25,575 nucleotides of DNA from an uncultured Chromatiaceae bacterium (GCA_946482325.1 CAMLRA010000044.1:1-25575), one strand, 5' to 3'; positions 1 to 8,359 are shown, counted from the first letter of the stretch. Notes: generated by a model not told the origin, from the sequence alone. Numbers and translations are program-made.

Positions 1-258
1 ATTGACGTACGGGAAGATCTGGAATGGCAAAAAGGCCATTTACCGCAAGCGATGCATATCGGTAAAGGCGTGATCGAACGCGATATCGAAAGCAAAGTGC
101 AGGATAAAGACCAAACTTTAATCCTGTACTGTGGCGGCGGTTTTCGTTCTGCCTTAGCGGCTGATGCGTTGCAACAGATGGGTTACAGCGACGTACTAAG
201 TCTGGCAGGCGGTTACACGGCCTGGGTCAACGCCGGTTTACCTGTGGTGCAGGATTAA
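1..258 (+). CDS. Rhodanese-like domain protein (5' end missing)
   Basis: The reading frame is open from base 1 to the TAA at 256-258, so the gene starts before the window; the ATG at 52 is internal. The 85 visible residues are the C-terminal half of a single rhodanese domain: a DVRE motif at the very start, a GHLPQA stretch, the active-site loop CGGGFRS with the catalytic cysteine, and the closing LAGGYTAW motif before the end. Rhodaneses move sulfane sulfur through a cysteine persulfide. The substrate cannot be told from the sequence. The missing N-terminus could hold a signal peptide, so the compartment is unknown. The gene converges on suhB and shares a terminator with it. Confidence 0.9.
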   Translation: MDVREDLEWQKGHLPQAMHIGKGVIERDIESKVQDKDQTLILYCGGGFRSALAADALQQMGYSDVLSLAGGYTAWVNAGLPVVQD

Positions 259-286
259 AGCGATACATCTCGCGATATTCCAAAAT

Positions 287-314
287 AAAAACGCCGGCAT
301 CAGCCGGCGTTTTT
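287..314. terminator. Bidirectional rho-independent terminator, rhodanese gene / suhB
   Basis: A perfect inverted repeat, AAAAACGCCGGC and GCCGGCGTTTTT around a 4-base loop. It gives a T-run on either strand and lies between two convergent genes. Confidence 0.9.
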
Positions 315-324
315 GTCAAAGCGC

Positions 325-1128
325 TTAGCGCATCAGCGATTCAGGCAAATGCGGACGCATGCCTTTTAACATGGCTGCCAACACTTTTGGGTTACCTGCT
401 ACGACATTGCCGCTTTTTAATTGGTTATTGCCACCAACAAAGTCGCTGACCAGACCACCGGCTTCACGCACGATCAGTTCACCTGCGGCGATATCCCACG
501 GCTTTAAGCCGATTTCCCAGAAACCGTCTAAACGGCCTGCGGCGACGTAAGCTAAATCCAGCGCGGCTGAACCGGTACGACGGATGTCCGCTGCGGTAGT
601 AAAGAATGTTTTGAAGGTTTCGGTATAAGCATCCAGCTGATGTTTTTGCTTAAACGGGAAGCCAGTCGCGAGGATAGTGCCACTTAATTCCGTGGCGTTG
701 GTGACGCGGATACGGCGGCCGTTTAACTGCGCACCACCACCGCGGCTGGCAGTGAAAACTTCGCCACGCAGTGGATCATAAATAACGGCCTGATCGAGCT
801 TGCCATTGTGGCGCAGCGCGATAGAGACAGCGAAGTGGGGGATGCCTTTGATAAAATTAGCGGTACCATCGAGAGGGTCGATGATCCATTGGTATTCACT
901 GTTATTGCTGCCGTAATCGCCGCCTTCTTCACCGATGATATCGTGAGTCGGGTAGGATTTACGCAGGATTTGCACTATGGCCTGTTCTGCTTCTTTATCA
1001 ACGTTGGTGACAAAGTCGTTGGTGCCTTTCTGGCTGGTCTGAACCATGTCAAGTTGACCACAGGCCCGGGCGATGATATTGCCTGCGCCACGCGCAGCAC
1101 GAACAGCGATGTTTAACATCGGATGCAT
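325..1128 (-). CDS. suhB: SuhB, inositol-1-monophosphatase family
   Basis: 267 residues, the same length as E. coli SuhB, and nearly identical at the N-terminus (MHPMLNIAVRAAR). The family signatures are present: GEEGG near residues 66-70, the metal-binding DPLDGT at 84-89 and the second motif KPWDIAAGE at 209-217. The enzyme is a Mg2+-dependent cytoplasmic phosphatase able to hydrolyse inositol monophosphate. In E. coli SuhB also joins the rRNA transcription antitermination complex with NusA/B/E/G, a role likely kept here given the similarity. The ATG at 1128 has an AAGG sequence about 10 bases upstream. The gene is single, between two converging or terminating units. Confidence 0.96.
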   Translation of the reverse strand: MHPMLNIAVRAARGAGNIIARACGQLDMVQTSQKGTNDFVTNVDKEAEQAIVQILRKSYPTHDIIGEEGGDYGSNNSEYQWIIDPLDGTANFIKGIPHFAVSIALRHNGKLDQAVIYDPLRGEVFTASRGGGAQLNGRRIRVTNATELSGTILATGFPFKQKHQLDAYTETFKTFFTTAADIRRTGSAALDLAYVAAGRLDGFWEIGLKPWDIAAGELIVREAGGLVSDFVGGNNQLKSGNVVAGNPKVLAAMLKGMRPHLPESLMR

Positions 1129-1175
1129 AGGGTGAATACCTTATTGTATAAAGAACAGTCAAAAGAGCGGCGCGT

Positions 1176-1203
1176 ATTGTAGCCGCTGGGCAGTAAAAGT
1201 AAA
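1176..1203 (-). promoter_or_regulatory. Candidate suhB promoter
   Basis: On the minus strand, a -35-like TTTACT (1198-1203) and a -10-like TACAAT (1176-1181) are 16 bases apart, about 50 bases upstream of the suhB start codon. Assigned by motif only. Confidence 0.4.
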
Positions 1204-1252
1204 GATATTTTGCGCTGCAGCCAATACCTGTTCCAGCCAGTAGAGCACAGGT

Positions 1253-2977
1253 TTATTCGACCGGTTCTGGGACTTTGACACCTACTTTACGGATCTGTTG
1301 TCCGTCCAGCTCTGCCACAATCCAGCTCATGCCGGACCATTGCAAAGTATCGCCGACTACAGGTTTGCCGCCGAGCTTGTTATCGAGATAGTCAGAGAGT
1401 GTGACGGCATCGCCGCAGGTTGATAAATCCAGCGCGTAAAACATTGCTAAATCCTCCAGCCGCGCTGCACCATCCAGCATAAAATCGCCGAAAAACTCGA
1501 AGTCGAAATTACGTTGTGGTGTTTCACTAAACATCCGGCCTAATACCGGTAAATCAGCGTCGTGACCAATGATACAAAGCACATCGCCTGCCATCAGCTT
1601 ACTGCTGCCTGACGGATGCAACAGCTGATTGTCGCGGAATAACGCAACAATGCGGGTATTTTCCGGCATGTTCAGCTGTTTTAATTCGCTGCCAATACAC
1701 CATTTATCCGGGTTCAGTTTGTAGACAAACATTTCCCACTGACTGGCGAGTTCAACCTCAATGCCCGCGCGGGAGACCGGCGAAGGCATCGGTGGTACAA
1801 CCACATGGGCTTTTTTCGCAAAGAAACCCAGCGTGGTCCCTTGTAATAGCAGCGACACCAGTACGATAAAAAACGCGACATTAAAAAACAGCTGGGCATT
1901 GGGCAAGCCCGCCATGAGCGGAAATACAGCTAAAATGACCGGCACCGCACCACGAAGGCCCACCCAGGAAATAAAAGTACGTTCGCGCAGCGTAAAACGC
2001 TTAAACGGCAACAGACCTATGAACACAGACAAGGGCCGGGCAAACAGAATCATCCACAGCGACAACAGCAATGCCGGCACTGCGATTGGCAGCAATTCGC
2101 TTGGCGTCAGCAACAAGCCGAGCACCAGGAACATACCGATTTGGCTGAGCCAGGCGAGGCCATCAAACATATGCAGAATACCATGGCGGTTGCGGATGGG
2201 TTGATTACCCAGTACCAGACCACAGACATAAACACTTAAAATACCGCTGCCGCCAACGGAGCCGGATACTGCATATAGAAACAGGCCACCACTGACCGCC
2301 AGTAAAGGGTAAAGACCATCCGCGATATGAATGGTGTTGATGAGTTTTAACAGTACCCAGCCGCCTGCGAGGCCAAGTAAAATCCCGACGCCAAATTGCT
2401 GAAATAAACTAACAATCACTTTCCAATCAAACTGGGTCTGGCCAGCTGCCAGCATTGAGATCAAAGTGACGGTTAAAAACATCGCCATCGGGTCGTTACT
2501 GCCCGACTCTATTTCGAGCGTGGCGCCAACCCGTTCGTTCAGACCTTTGCCATTGAGTAAATTAAACACCACTGCCGCATCAGTGGACCCGACGATGGCA
2601 CCAATCAGTAAACCTTCGAGCGTGGTTAAATCAAACAGCCAGGCCGCGGCGAGGCCCGTGAGACCCGCCGTGATCACGACACCGACCGTCGCCAGCGACA
2701 GCGAAGGCCCTAAGGCCACGCGGAAACTTTTTACATTGGTGCGCATACCGCCGTCGAGCAGGATTACCGCCAGTGCCAGGTTACCGACCAGATACGCCAT
2801 GGAATAATCATCAAACACGATGCCGCCGGGGCCATCCACCCCGGCAAACATGCCGACGGCAAGGAATATCACCAGAATTGGCACGCCGATTTTGTTGGCC
2901 ACTGAGCTCATCATAATGGCTGCTGCGATGAGGATTGCACCCAACAGGAACAAGTTATTGATGGTTGTCGCGTCCAT
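1253..2977 (-). CDS. nhaP2: K+/H+ antiporter NhaP2/CvrA family (CPA1)
   Basis: 574 residues, against about 578 for E. coli CvrA/NhaP2, with the same start (MDATTI). The first ~390 residues are hydrophobic with about 12-13 membrane segments and carry the exchanger signatures GSTDAAVVF (130-138) and ESGSNDPMA (157-165), whose Asp is the ion-binding position of CPA antiporters. A soluble tail follows: a TrkA-C-type domain (about 400-485), then a CorC/HlyC-type domain at the end. The protein is expected in the inner membrane, exchanging cytoplasmic K+ (or Na+) for protons; the soluble part is a likely ligand-sensing regulator. The ATG at 2977 has AGGAG 6 bases upstream. The gene is transcribed alone. 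Confidence 0.93.
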   Translation of the reverse strand: MDATTINNLFLLGAILIAAAIMMSSVANKIGVPILVIFLAVGMFAGVDGPGGIVFDDYSMAYLVGNLALAVILLDGGMRTNVKSFRVALGPSLSLATVGVVITAGLTGLAAAWLFDLTTLEGLLIGAIVGSTDAAVVFNLLNGKGLNERVGATLEIESGSNDPMAMFLTVTLISMLAAGQTQFDWKVIVSLFQQFGVGILLGLAGGWVLLKLINTIHIADGLYPLLAVSGGLFLYAVSGSVGGSGILSVYVCGLVLGNQPIRNRHGILHMFDGLAWLSQIGMFLVLGLLLTPSELLPIAVPALLLSLWMILFARPLSVFIGLLPFKRFTLRERTFISWVGLRGAVPVILAVFPLMAGLPNAQLFFNVAFFIVLVSLLLQGTTLGFFAKKAHVVVPPMPSPVSRAGIEVELASQWEMFVYKLNPDKWCIGSELKQLNMPENTRIVALFRDNQLLHPSGSSKLMAGDVLCIIGHDADLPVLGRMFSETPQRNFDFEFFGDFMLDGAARLEDLAMFYALDLSTCGDAVTLSDYLDNKLGGKPVVGDTLQWSGMSWIVAELDGQQIRKVGVKVPEPVE

Positions 2978-3023
2978 GATGGGCTCCTGTACAGGCTTTA
3001 AACTTGGCGAAAATGGTCACTAT

Positions 3024-3057
3024 ATTGAAAATGCAGGCGTTAGACCGAATTTTCAAT
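3024..3057. repeat. 9-bp perfect inverted repeat upstream of nhaP2
   Basis: ATTGAAAAT at 3024-3032 and ATTTTCAAT at 3049-3057, separated by 16 bases, 47-80 bases before the nhaP2 start. It could be an operator or an RNA hairpin in the leader. The rest of the 260-base gap (2978-3237) is AT-rich and shows no gene. Confidence 0.6.
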
Positions 3058-3237
3058 CAATAATTTGATATTTGTCGCAAGTAATATTTATTGTTCAATT
3101 AAAACAGATAGATAGGTTGTATGATTTTTTAATTTTGTTTGGCGGAAAGAGCTGTTTTTATCAGTTTTGATGCAGCGCCAGACTAATTTGTTACTGCCTG
3201 CGCCTGATTATGCGTTTATTGCACAATAAGCAGCGAG

Positions 3238-3576
3238 TTAGTCGTCGGTGTTTGCTGAATCCAGCTGCACTAAGGCTAGCAATGCGCTGATATCTGAGGC
3301 ATTGATTTTACTGACACAGCATTGCTGTTGGGCAAAAAAATGGCGCTGCACCAGGGAAGTCATCTCCGTGAGCGTCCAGACGCGTCCGCTCTGACTGAAA
3401 GTGCCCTGAGTGTCAAAAGTCCACTGCAGCCCCGCACTGTCGATGATGCTGTCTGCACCGAATAACAGCGCCTGCGGCTGTTGCAAAAATTGCTGCAGTG
3501 CGGGCAGTTCGGCAAAAGGCAGCAGTTCGTCGCTGCCAGAATAAACAAATAAAACCGGAAACCTGATGCTGGTCAT
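3238..3576 (-). CDS. Small protein of unknown function, possibly DUF4144
   Basis: 112 residues with no signal peptide or membrane segment, so probably cytoplasmic. The N-terminal part (FPVLFVYSGSDELLPF, then an IIDSAGLQW motif near residues 44-52) recalls the DUF4144 family as I remember it; this is a tentative match. It is rich in Gln and Leu. The ATG at 3576 is the first possible start in frame after a stop about 40 bases upstream, and its ribosome site is weak. It lies downstream of the purH terminator on the same strand, so it may have its own promoter in 3577-3689. No function is claimed. Confidence 0.65.
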   Translation of the reverse strand: MTSIRFPVLFVYSGSDELLPFAELPALQQFLQQPQALLFGADSIIDSAGLQWTFDTQGTFSQSGRVWTLTEMTSLVQRHFFAQQQCCVSKINASDISALLALVQLDSANTDD

Positions 3577-3689
3577 GTGCTGTAAGTACCGCGCTGTGTG
3601 GCATTGATGATTAACTTAGCGAAAACGCCGGCTGCTGTCGCGACAATCTGTTTTTGTTCCAAGATGCCGTTGGCACGGGCTAACCAAAT

Positions 3690-3717
3690 AACAACGGCAG
3701 CCGAAGCTGCCGTTGTT
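3690..3717 (-). terminator. Rho-independent terminator of purH
   Basis: A perfect 12-bp stem (AACAACGGCAGC / GCTGCCGTTGTT). Read on the minus strand it has a TTCG tetraloop. It lies about 30 bases past the purH stop, and the base of the stem and its flank are T-rich. The plus-strand side also ends in five T. Confidence 0.85.
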
Positions 3718-3744
3718 TTTCATCAATGCAGGACTAAACCACTG

Positions 3745-5331
3745 TTAGTGGCGGAAATGCCGCACGCCGGTAAACACCATCGTCATGCCGTGCTCGTCAG
3801 CCGCTGCAATGACTTCCGCATCGCGCATCGAACCACCAGGCTGGATCACGGCTTTGATACCGGCAGCAGCTGCTGCGTCGATGCCATCACGGAACGGGAA
3901 AAACGCATCAGATGCCATCACTGAACCTTTAACTTCCAGGTTCTCGTCGGCGGCTTTAATGCCGGCGATCTTGGCGCTGTAGACGCGGCTCATCTGGCCG
4001 GCACCAACCCCAATGGTCATAGAATCTTTCGCGTATACAATGGCGTTGGATTTGACGTACTTGGCCACTTTCCAGCAGAACAGCAAGTCGCGCAGTTCTT
4101 CGGCGGTTGGCTGACGTTTGGTTACGACTTTTAAGTCGTCGAGGCTAACCATCTTTTGGTCGCGGTCTTGTACTAATACGCCGCCGTTAACGCGTTTGAT
4201 GTCAAAACCTGTCGTTTTGTCTGACCACTGACCACAAACCAGCAGGCGCACGTTTGGCTTTTTCGCCACGACTGCTGCAGCGTCTGCGGTTGCGGTTGGT
4301 GCGATAATCACTTCCACAAACTGGCGGCTGACGATTGCTTCGGCAGTCGTTGCATCTAATTCGCGGTTAAATGCGATGATGCCGCCAAAGGCCGAAGTCG
4401 GGTCGGTCTGATAAGCGCGGTTGTATGCAGCCAGAATATCGTCACCAATGGCCACACCACATGGGTTCGCGTGTTTGACGATGACACAGGCTGGCTCTGC
4501 AAATTCTTTGACACATTCCAGCGCAGCGTCTGTGTCGGCGATATTGTTGTACGACAGTTCTTTGCCCTGCAATTGTGTGGCGCTTGCGACTGAGGCTTCC
4601 TGAATGCTGTTTTCGACATAAAACGCCGCAGCCTGGTGGCTGTTTTCACCGTAACGCAGGTCTTGTTTTTTGGTGAACTGAGCGTTAAAGGTGCGCGGAA
4701 ACTTGCTTGGTGCAGCTTCTGGCGTGTCATATGCCGGCAACATAGCGCCGAAGTAGTTAGCGATCATGCCGTCGTACTGCGCTGTGTGCTCATAAGCACT
4801 GATAGCGAGGCTGAAACGGGTAGCGTGGGTGGTCGCGCCGTTGTTGGCAGCCATTTCCGCCAGGACTTTGTCGTAATCGGCTGCGTTCACCACGATGGTC
4901 ACGTCTTTGTGGTTTTTCGCTGCGGCACGCACCATAGTCGGGCCGCCGATGTCGATGTTCTCAACTGCATCTTCCAGCGTACAACCGGCTTTCGCCACAG
5001 TTTGCGCGAAGGGGTACAGATTCACCACGACTAAATCGATAGGCTTGATGCTGTGGGTGTCCATAACGGCTTCGTCAGTGCCGCGACGACCTAAAATACC
5101 ACCGTGCACTTTCGGATGCAGGGTTTTAACCCGGCCGTCCATGATTTCCGGGTGACCTGTGTAGTCAGACACTTCAGTCACAGGAATACCGGCGTCGGCC
5201 AGTAATTTCGCGGTACCACCGGTCGACAGCAGTTCAACGCCTTGTGCATGTAAAGCTTTGGCAAATTCCAGGATGCCGGTTTTGTCAGACACACTTAACA
5301 AAGCGCGGCGGATAGGTAAATTTGAGCTCAT
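3745..5331 (-). CDS. purH: PurH, bifunctional AICAR transformylase / IMP cyclohydrolase
   Basis: 528 residues (E. coli 529) and collinear with it throughout. The N-terminal IMP cyclohydrolase part (about 1-200) has LLSTGGT, the [14 protein letters not shown] motif (65-78) and NIDIGGPTM. The transformylase part has RYGENSHQ (227-234), the catalytic Lys286-His287 in KHANPCG, and ends in RHFRH. It performs the last two steps of IMP synthesis: formylation of AICAR by 10-formyl-THF, then ring closure, in the cytoplasm. In many gammaproteobacteria purH is followed by purD; here a terminator and an unrelated small gene follow. No clear PurR palindrome was seen in the 120-base leader. Confidence 0.98.
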   Translation of the reverse strand: MSSNLPIRRALLSVSDKTGILEFAKALHAQGVELLSTGGTAKLLADAGIPVTEVSDYTGHPEIMDGRVKTLHPKVHGGILGRRGTDEAVMDTHSIKPIDLVVVNLYPFAQTVAKAGCTLEDAVENIDIGGPTMVRAAAKNHKDVTIVVNAADYDKVLAEMAANNGATTHATRFSLAISAYEHTAQYDGMIANYFGAMLPAYDTPEAAPSKFPRTFNAQFTKKQDLRYGENSHQAAAFYVENSIQEASVASATQLQGKELSYNNIADTDAALECVKEFAEPACVIVKHANPCGVAIGDDILAAYNRAYQTDPTSAFGGIIAFNRELDATTAEAIVSRQFVEVIIAPTATADAAAVVAKKPNVRLLVCGQWSDKTTGFDIKRVNGGVLVQDRDQKMVSLDDLKVVTKRQPTAEELRDLLFCWKVAKYVKSNAIVYAKDSMTIGVGAGQMSRVYSAKIAGIKAADENLEVKGSVMASDAFFPFRDGIDAAAAAGIKAVIQPGGSMRDAEVIAAADEHGMTMVFTGVRHFRH

Positions 5332-5400
5332 CGTTAGTCTCTTCTGTTAAATAAAAATCCGGTTCGGGACAGCCAGGGGTTGCAGAAGAATAGTCGGGGA

Positions 5401-5450
5401 AACCTGGCTTGTCCGCTGAAAGCAGGTTGCAGCATGAACCTGGCTTCCAG
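5401..5450. repeat. Repeated AACCTGGCTT motif in the purH leader
   Basis: AACCTGGCTT occurs twice in direct orientation (5401-5410 and 5437-5446), with an inverted near-copy AAGCAGGTT at 5420-5428. The inverted pair can form an imperfect hairpin on the minus-strand transcript, between the fis terminator and purH. It may be a regulatory leader or an operator. Confidence 0.4.
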
Positions 5451-5451
5451 A

Positions 5452-5477
5452 AACAAAAAAGCACCCGAAGGTGCTTT
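5452..5477 (-). terminator. Rho-independent terminator of dusB-fis
   Basis: On the minus strand AAAGCACC, loop TTCG, GGTGCTTT is followed directly by a T-rich run. It lies 27 bases past the fis stop. It separates dusB-fis from purH, so purH needs its own promoter. Confidence 0.9.
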
Positions 5478-5503
5478 CTGGCGGGACTCCTCCCGCGGGG
5501 GCA

Positions 5504-5794
5504 TTAACTCATGCCGTATTGTTTCAGCTTCTTACGCAGCGTGCCGCGGTTGATGCCCATCAGGTTGGCTGCCCGGGTCTGGTTGCCGCGGGTGTATTTC
5601 ATCACTTCTTCCAGCAGAGGGCGTTCCAGCTCTGACAGGACCAGCTCGTACAGGTCGTTAACGTCCTGACCGTTCAGCTGTTGCAGGTAATTCGCCACCG
5701 CTTTTTGTACCGCGTTACTTAAAGGCTGCGGTTTTTCCTGAGTCTGTACATGGGCGTTGGTGATAAATGGCGAAGTCACGTTTTGATTAAACAT
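5504..5794 (-). CDS. fis: Fis, nucleoid-associated DNA-binding protein
   Basis: 96 residues (E. coli 98). The central segment [15 protein letters not shown] and the C-terminal helix-turn-helix (about 71-96, ending [10 protein letters not shown]) are almost unchanged from E. coli. The first 25 residues, the flexible beta-hairpin arm, vary as usual. Fis is a homodimer that bends DNA, activates rRNA promoters and assists site-specific inversion and nucleoid organisation. It starts 18 bases after dusB ends, the classic dusB-fis operon in which fis depends on the upstream gene for efficient expression. Confidence 0.97.
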   Translation of the reverse strand: MFNQNVTSPFITNAHVQTQEKPQPLSNAVQKAVANYLQQLNGQDVNDLYELVLSELERPLLEEVMKYTRGNQTRAANLMGINRGTLRKKLKQYGMS

Positions 5795-5812
5795 TGCCTA
5801 GTCTCTTTTACG

Positions 5813-6784
5813 TTAGGTTGCTGCTAGTTGTTCGAAATACTGATTTAAAACATCAATTTGCTGTAAAGCGTCCTCGATGCCATTAAATTCACTGCGAAAC
5901 AGTCCTGCGCTGTCTTGTTCGGCCAGATACCAACCCACATGTTTGCGGGCGATTCTTGGACCTAACACATCACCATATAGCTGATGCAGACCGCGGACAT
6001 GTTCCAGCAAAATCTGCCGCACTTCCTGCAATGCAGGCGGCGGAAGTTCTTGTCCTGTGGTCAGATAGTGCACCACTTCCCGGAAAATCCAGGGCCGGCC
6101 CTGCGCCGCACGGCCAATCATGATGGCGTCGGCACCGGTATAATCGAGCACAAACCGGGCTTTTTGTGCACTGGTGATATCACCATTGGCTACTACCGGA
6201 ATGGACACCGCCTGCTTGATTGCGCGGATAGTGTCGTATTCGGCGTCACCTTTATACATACAGGCTTTGGTCCGGCCGTGGACCGCTAAAGCCTGAATGC
6301 CGTTGTCTTCGGCAAGCCGTGCAATCTGGACGCCGTTTTTGTGTTCCGGGTCCCAGCCTGTGCGGATTTTCAGTGTTACCGGCACATCCACTGCGCCAAC
6401 CACTGCCTGAATAATCTGCTCGACCAATTCCGGGTACTGTAACAGTGCCGAACCGGCCAGCTTCTTATTCACTTTCTTCGCCGGACAACCCATATTAATG
6501 TCGATAATCTGGGCGCCATGTTCGACGTTAAATTGGGCAGCTTCAGCCATCTGTTGCGGATCCGCACCTGCAATTTGTACCGACCTTAGACCGGTTTCAT
6601 CTGCATGTGTCATCCGTTTCAATGACTTTTCGCTTTGCCAGACCAAAGGATTGCTCGACATCATTTCTGATACAGCTAAACCGGCACCAAACCGGCGGCA
6701 CAGCTCACGAAAAGTGAAATCTGTTACACCAGCCATCGGGGCACAAATCACATTGTTGTCAAGTTGATAAGGACCGATGCGCAC
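5813..6784 (-). CDS. dusB: DusB, tRNA-dihydrouridine synthase (GTG start)
   Basis: FMN-dependent enzyme reducing specific uridines in the tRNA D-loop. The signatures are [16 protein letters not shown], the [10 protein letters not shown] motif with the catalytic cysteine, LKIRTGW, VHGRT and [10 protein letters not shown]. The longest frame opens with a TTG at 6811, but I place the start at the GTG at 6784 (323 residues). From there the protein reads RIGPYQL after the first residue, matching the E. coli start MRIGQYQL. The extra nine residues resemble nothing, and the TTG would fall almost at the predicted transcription start. The GTG has only a modest ribosome site (AGAGA about 9 bases away). 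It is first gene of dusB-fis. Confidence 0.93.
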   Translation of the reverse strand: MRIGPYQLDNNVICAPMAGVTDFTFRELCRRFGAGLAVSEMMSSNPLVWQSEKSLKRMTHADETGLRSVQIAGADPQQMAEAAQFNVEHGAQIIDINMGCPAKKVNKKLAGSALLQYPELVEQIIQAVVGAVDVPVTLKIRTGWDPEHKNGVQIARLAEDNGIQALAVHGRTKACMYKGDAEYDTIRAIKQAVSIPVVANGDITSAQKARFVLDYTGADAIMIGRAAQGRPWIFREVVHYLTTGQELPPPALQEVRQILLEHVRGLHQLYGDVLGPRIARKHVGWYLAEQDSAGLFRSEFNGIEDALQQIDVLNQYFEQLAAT

Positions 6785-6820
6785 CGCTTCATCTCTGGGG
6801 TCTACCCTCAAGGGGCGCTA

Positions 6821-6848
6821 AGTTTACGGATTTTTGCCCACAATGCAA
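6821..6848 (-). promoter_or_regulatory. Candidate dusB-fis promoter with GC-rich discriminator
   Basis: On the minus strand TTGCAT (6843-6848) and TAAACT (6821-6826) are 16 bases apart, followed by TAGCGCCCC before the likely start near 6814. A GC-rich discriminator is the feature that makes the E. coli fis promoter sensitive to ppGpp/DksA. The motif match is seen; growth-rate control is inferred. Confidence 0.45.
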
Positions 6849-7086
6849 AGGCTAATATTTAAACAAAAATATAAATTTATCCGGGGTTGGCGGGTTGACA
6901 ATCGCTAAACGGCTGAAAATTGGACTTATCGGAAATAAGAATGCGGGTTGGCGTGAAGATTGGGAGCAGATAATTGTATTGCCGTGCAAAATGACACCAG
7001 TCGTCTTCTCGATACAAAAACGCTTATCTCAACGAATTTTGGGTCTGCCGGGTGTGCGTATCATCAAATGATTTCGACGATTATAG

Positions 7087-7230
7087 AAAACTGCTGCTGC
7101 GTTATCTGTGTACCGTCCGTGCTTGGACATCACAGAAAAACTGCTCCTGCGTTATCTGTGTACCGTCCGTGCTTGGACATCACAGAAAAACTGCTCCTGC
7201 GTTTTCTGCGTACCGTCCCTCCTTGGACAT
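7087..7230. repeat. 50-bp tandem repeat, about 2.8 units
   Basis: Units begin at about 7091, 7141 and 7191, exactly 50 bases apart. The first two differ at one base in the first ten (CTGCTGCTGC against CTGCTCCTGC). The third, nearest prmA, is diverged (TTTTCTGCG, CCCTCC) and stops at GGACAT, where the terminator A-run begins. Each unit has a small dyad, GTCC-6-GGAC; in the third unit the loop has changed but the stem has not. The short frames it creates are not convincing genes. The other gene-free bases here (6849-7086) show nothing else I can name. Confidence 0.95.
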
Positions 7231-7259
7231 AAAAAAAGGCACCTGAATAGTCAGGTGCC
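7231..7259 (-). terminator. Strong rho-independent terminator
   Basis: GGCACCTGA and TCAGGTGCC around a 4-base loop, followed on the minus strand by seven T. It would end both prmA transcripts and the candidate small RNA. Confidence 0.93.
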
Positions 7260-7328
7260 ACAGGCGAAAATCCCAGGAACATGGTGTTTGGATTTCAGAG
7301 TTGTGTGTGCCTGCAGTAACAACTCATA
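7231..7328 (-). ncRNA. Candidate small RNA gene between prmA and dusB
   Basis: On the minus strand a promoter-like element (7335-7362) is followed by about 98 bases with no credible reading frame that fold simply. Hairpin 1 pairs 7319-7325 with 7298-7304 (GAGTTGT/ACAACTC). Hairpin 2 pairs 7290-7295 with 7268-7273 (AAATCC/GGATTT). A perfect 9-bp terminator hairpin with loop CTAT then ends in seven T. CAGGC in the loop of hairpin 1 (7309-7313) can also pair with GCCTG at 7261-7265, a possible pseudoknot. A U7 tail after a GC-rich hairpin is typical of Hfq-dependent sRNAs. I do not recognise the family. The alternative is that this is only the 3' UTR of prmA, whose stop is about 190 bases upstream of the terminator. 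Confidence 0.55.
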
Positions 7329-7349
7329 AATGTTATATTATAACGTTTT
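7327..7349. promoter_or_regulatory. Zur-type operator palindrome
   Basis: The core GTTATATTATAAC (7332-7344) is a perfect dyad around one base and matches the gammaproteobacterial Zur core GTTATANTATAAC. The flanks AAAT before and TTT after also fit, giving 19 of 22 informative positions of the consensus as I recall it. It covers the -10 region of the candidate small RNA, where a bound repressor would block transcription. Zur binding is inferred from the motif alone. Confidence 0.6.
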
Positions 7350-7362
7350 GCCGAAACTGCAA
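7335..7362 (-). promoter_or_regulatory. Candidate promoter of the small RNA
   Basis: Minus strand: TTGCAG (7357-7362), 16 bases, TAATAT (7335-7340). An overlapping perfect TATAAT (7337-7342) would have a short 14-base spacer. The start would fall near 7328. Confidence 0.5.
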
Positions 7363-7447
7363 ATGCTATTCGCTCTCTGGTGCGACCAAATGGGCAAAAC
7401 CACTGTCCAGTGCCACTCCACGATAAAAATGGCAGCAAATCGGCTTG

Positions 7448-8329
7448 TCAAAGGCGTTTTTTGGCGCTTAACCGAACCCATTCGTCTTTGACCGCGACCG
7501 GATCAAAGTCAAATTCGTTGCTATAAGCGTCAATCACGGACTGCGCCTGGCTTTCCAATATGCCGGATAACGCCAGCAAACCACCGGGCCGGACATAAGC
7601 GCTGATGATTTGACTCAGTTCCGCCAGCGGGCCGGCAAGGATATTGGCGACCACCACATCGGCTTCAAGTTTTGGCTGATCTTTGGGCAGATACAATTCA
7701 ATCTGGCCAGCGACATTATTGCGGGCGGCGTTCGCTGTACTGGCTTCAATCGCTTGCGGGTCTATGTCGATGCCGACCACGCGTTTGCCGCCGAGTTTCA
7801 GTGCGGCAATGCCTAGGATGCCGGAGCCACAGCCGAAATCGACCACCAGGCTGTCAGTTAAATCCTGCGCATCCAGCCATTCCATGCATAGTGCAGTGGT
7901 GGGGTGGGTGCCGGTGCCAAAAGCAAGGCCCGGGTCCAACATCACATTGACGGCTGTCGGGTCCGGGATTTCCCGCCAGCTTGGGCAGACCCATAAACGT
8001 GTGCCGAAGCGAATGGGGTGGAAATTGTCCATCCATTCGCGTTCCCAGTCTTTGTCTTCCAGCTGCTCTAATTTGTATTGCACACCTTGCTTAAACAGGC
8101 TGACCTGTTCGAGCTTATGGATCACTTTGTCCATCGGATGTTCGGCGTCAAACAGCCCAACCACGACAGTATTGGCCCAGTAAATCACTTCGCCTGGCAT
8201 TGGTTCGTAAATCGGTGTGTCGTGCGCGTCGACAAAACTCACCGCCTGGGCGCCCCAGCTCATCAGCATGTCGCTGACGGTTTCAGCATGTTTTTCAGTG
8301 GTGTTTACGCGCAGTTGGATCCAGGGCAT
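7448..8329 (-). CDS. prmA: PrmA, ribosomal protein L11 methyltransferase
   Basis: 293 residues, the exact length of E. coli PrmA, and alignable end to end. The N-terminal ~60 residues form the L11-recognition domain ([12 protein letters not shown], then HDTPIYEP). The linker holds [15 protein letters not shown]. The Rossmann methyltransferase domain has [13 protein letters not shown], the SAM-binding [23 protein letters not shown] and [10 protein letters not shown]. It trimethylates L11 using S-adenosylmethionine in the cytoplasm. In related genomes prmA leads directly into dusB-fis. Here about 660 bases with a terminator, candidate small RNA and repeats come between, so the genes are probably transcribed separately. 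Confidence 0.97.
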   Translation of the reverse strand: MPWIQLRVNTTEKHAETVSDMLMSWGAQAVSFVDAHDTPIYEPMPGEVIYWANTVVVGLFDAEHPMDKVIHKLEQVSLFKQGVQYKLEQLEDKDWEREWMDNFHPIRFGTRLWVCPSWREIPDPTAVNVMLDPGLAFGTGTHPTTALCMEWLDAQDLTDSLVVDFGCGSGILGIAALKLGGKRVVGIDIDPQAIEASTANAARNNVAGQIELYLPKDQPKLEADVVVANILAGPLAELSQIISAYVRPGGLLALSGILESQAQSVIDAYSNEFDFDPVAVKDEWVRLSAKKRL

Positions 8330-8359
8330 AGCGATTTCCGGCAGCTGTCAAAACGGCGG

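Noticed and set aside
6895..6940. Plus-strand promoter starting at TTGACA
   Set aside because: No -10-like hexamer lies 16-18 bases downstream and no plus-strand gene follows.
7037..7240. CRISPR array
   Set aside because: The units are directly adjacent at 50-base spacing with no unique spacers, and no cas genes are present.
7052..7329. Overlapping plus-strand frames of 64-90 codons in the repeat region
   Set aside because: Their repeated peptide blocks come from the 50-bp repeat being read in shifting frames; there are no ribosome sites, and they run across the terminator and small RNA of the other strand.
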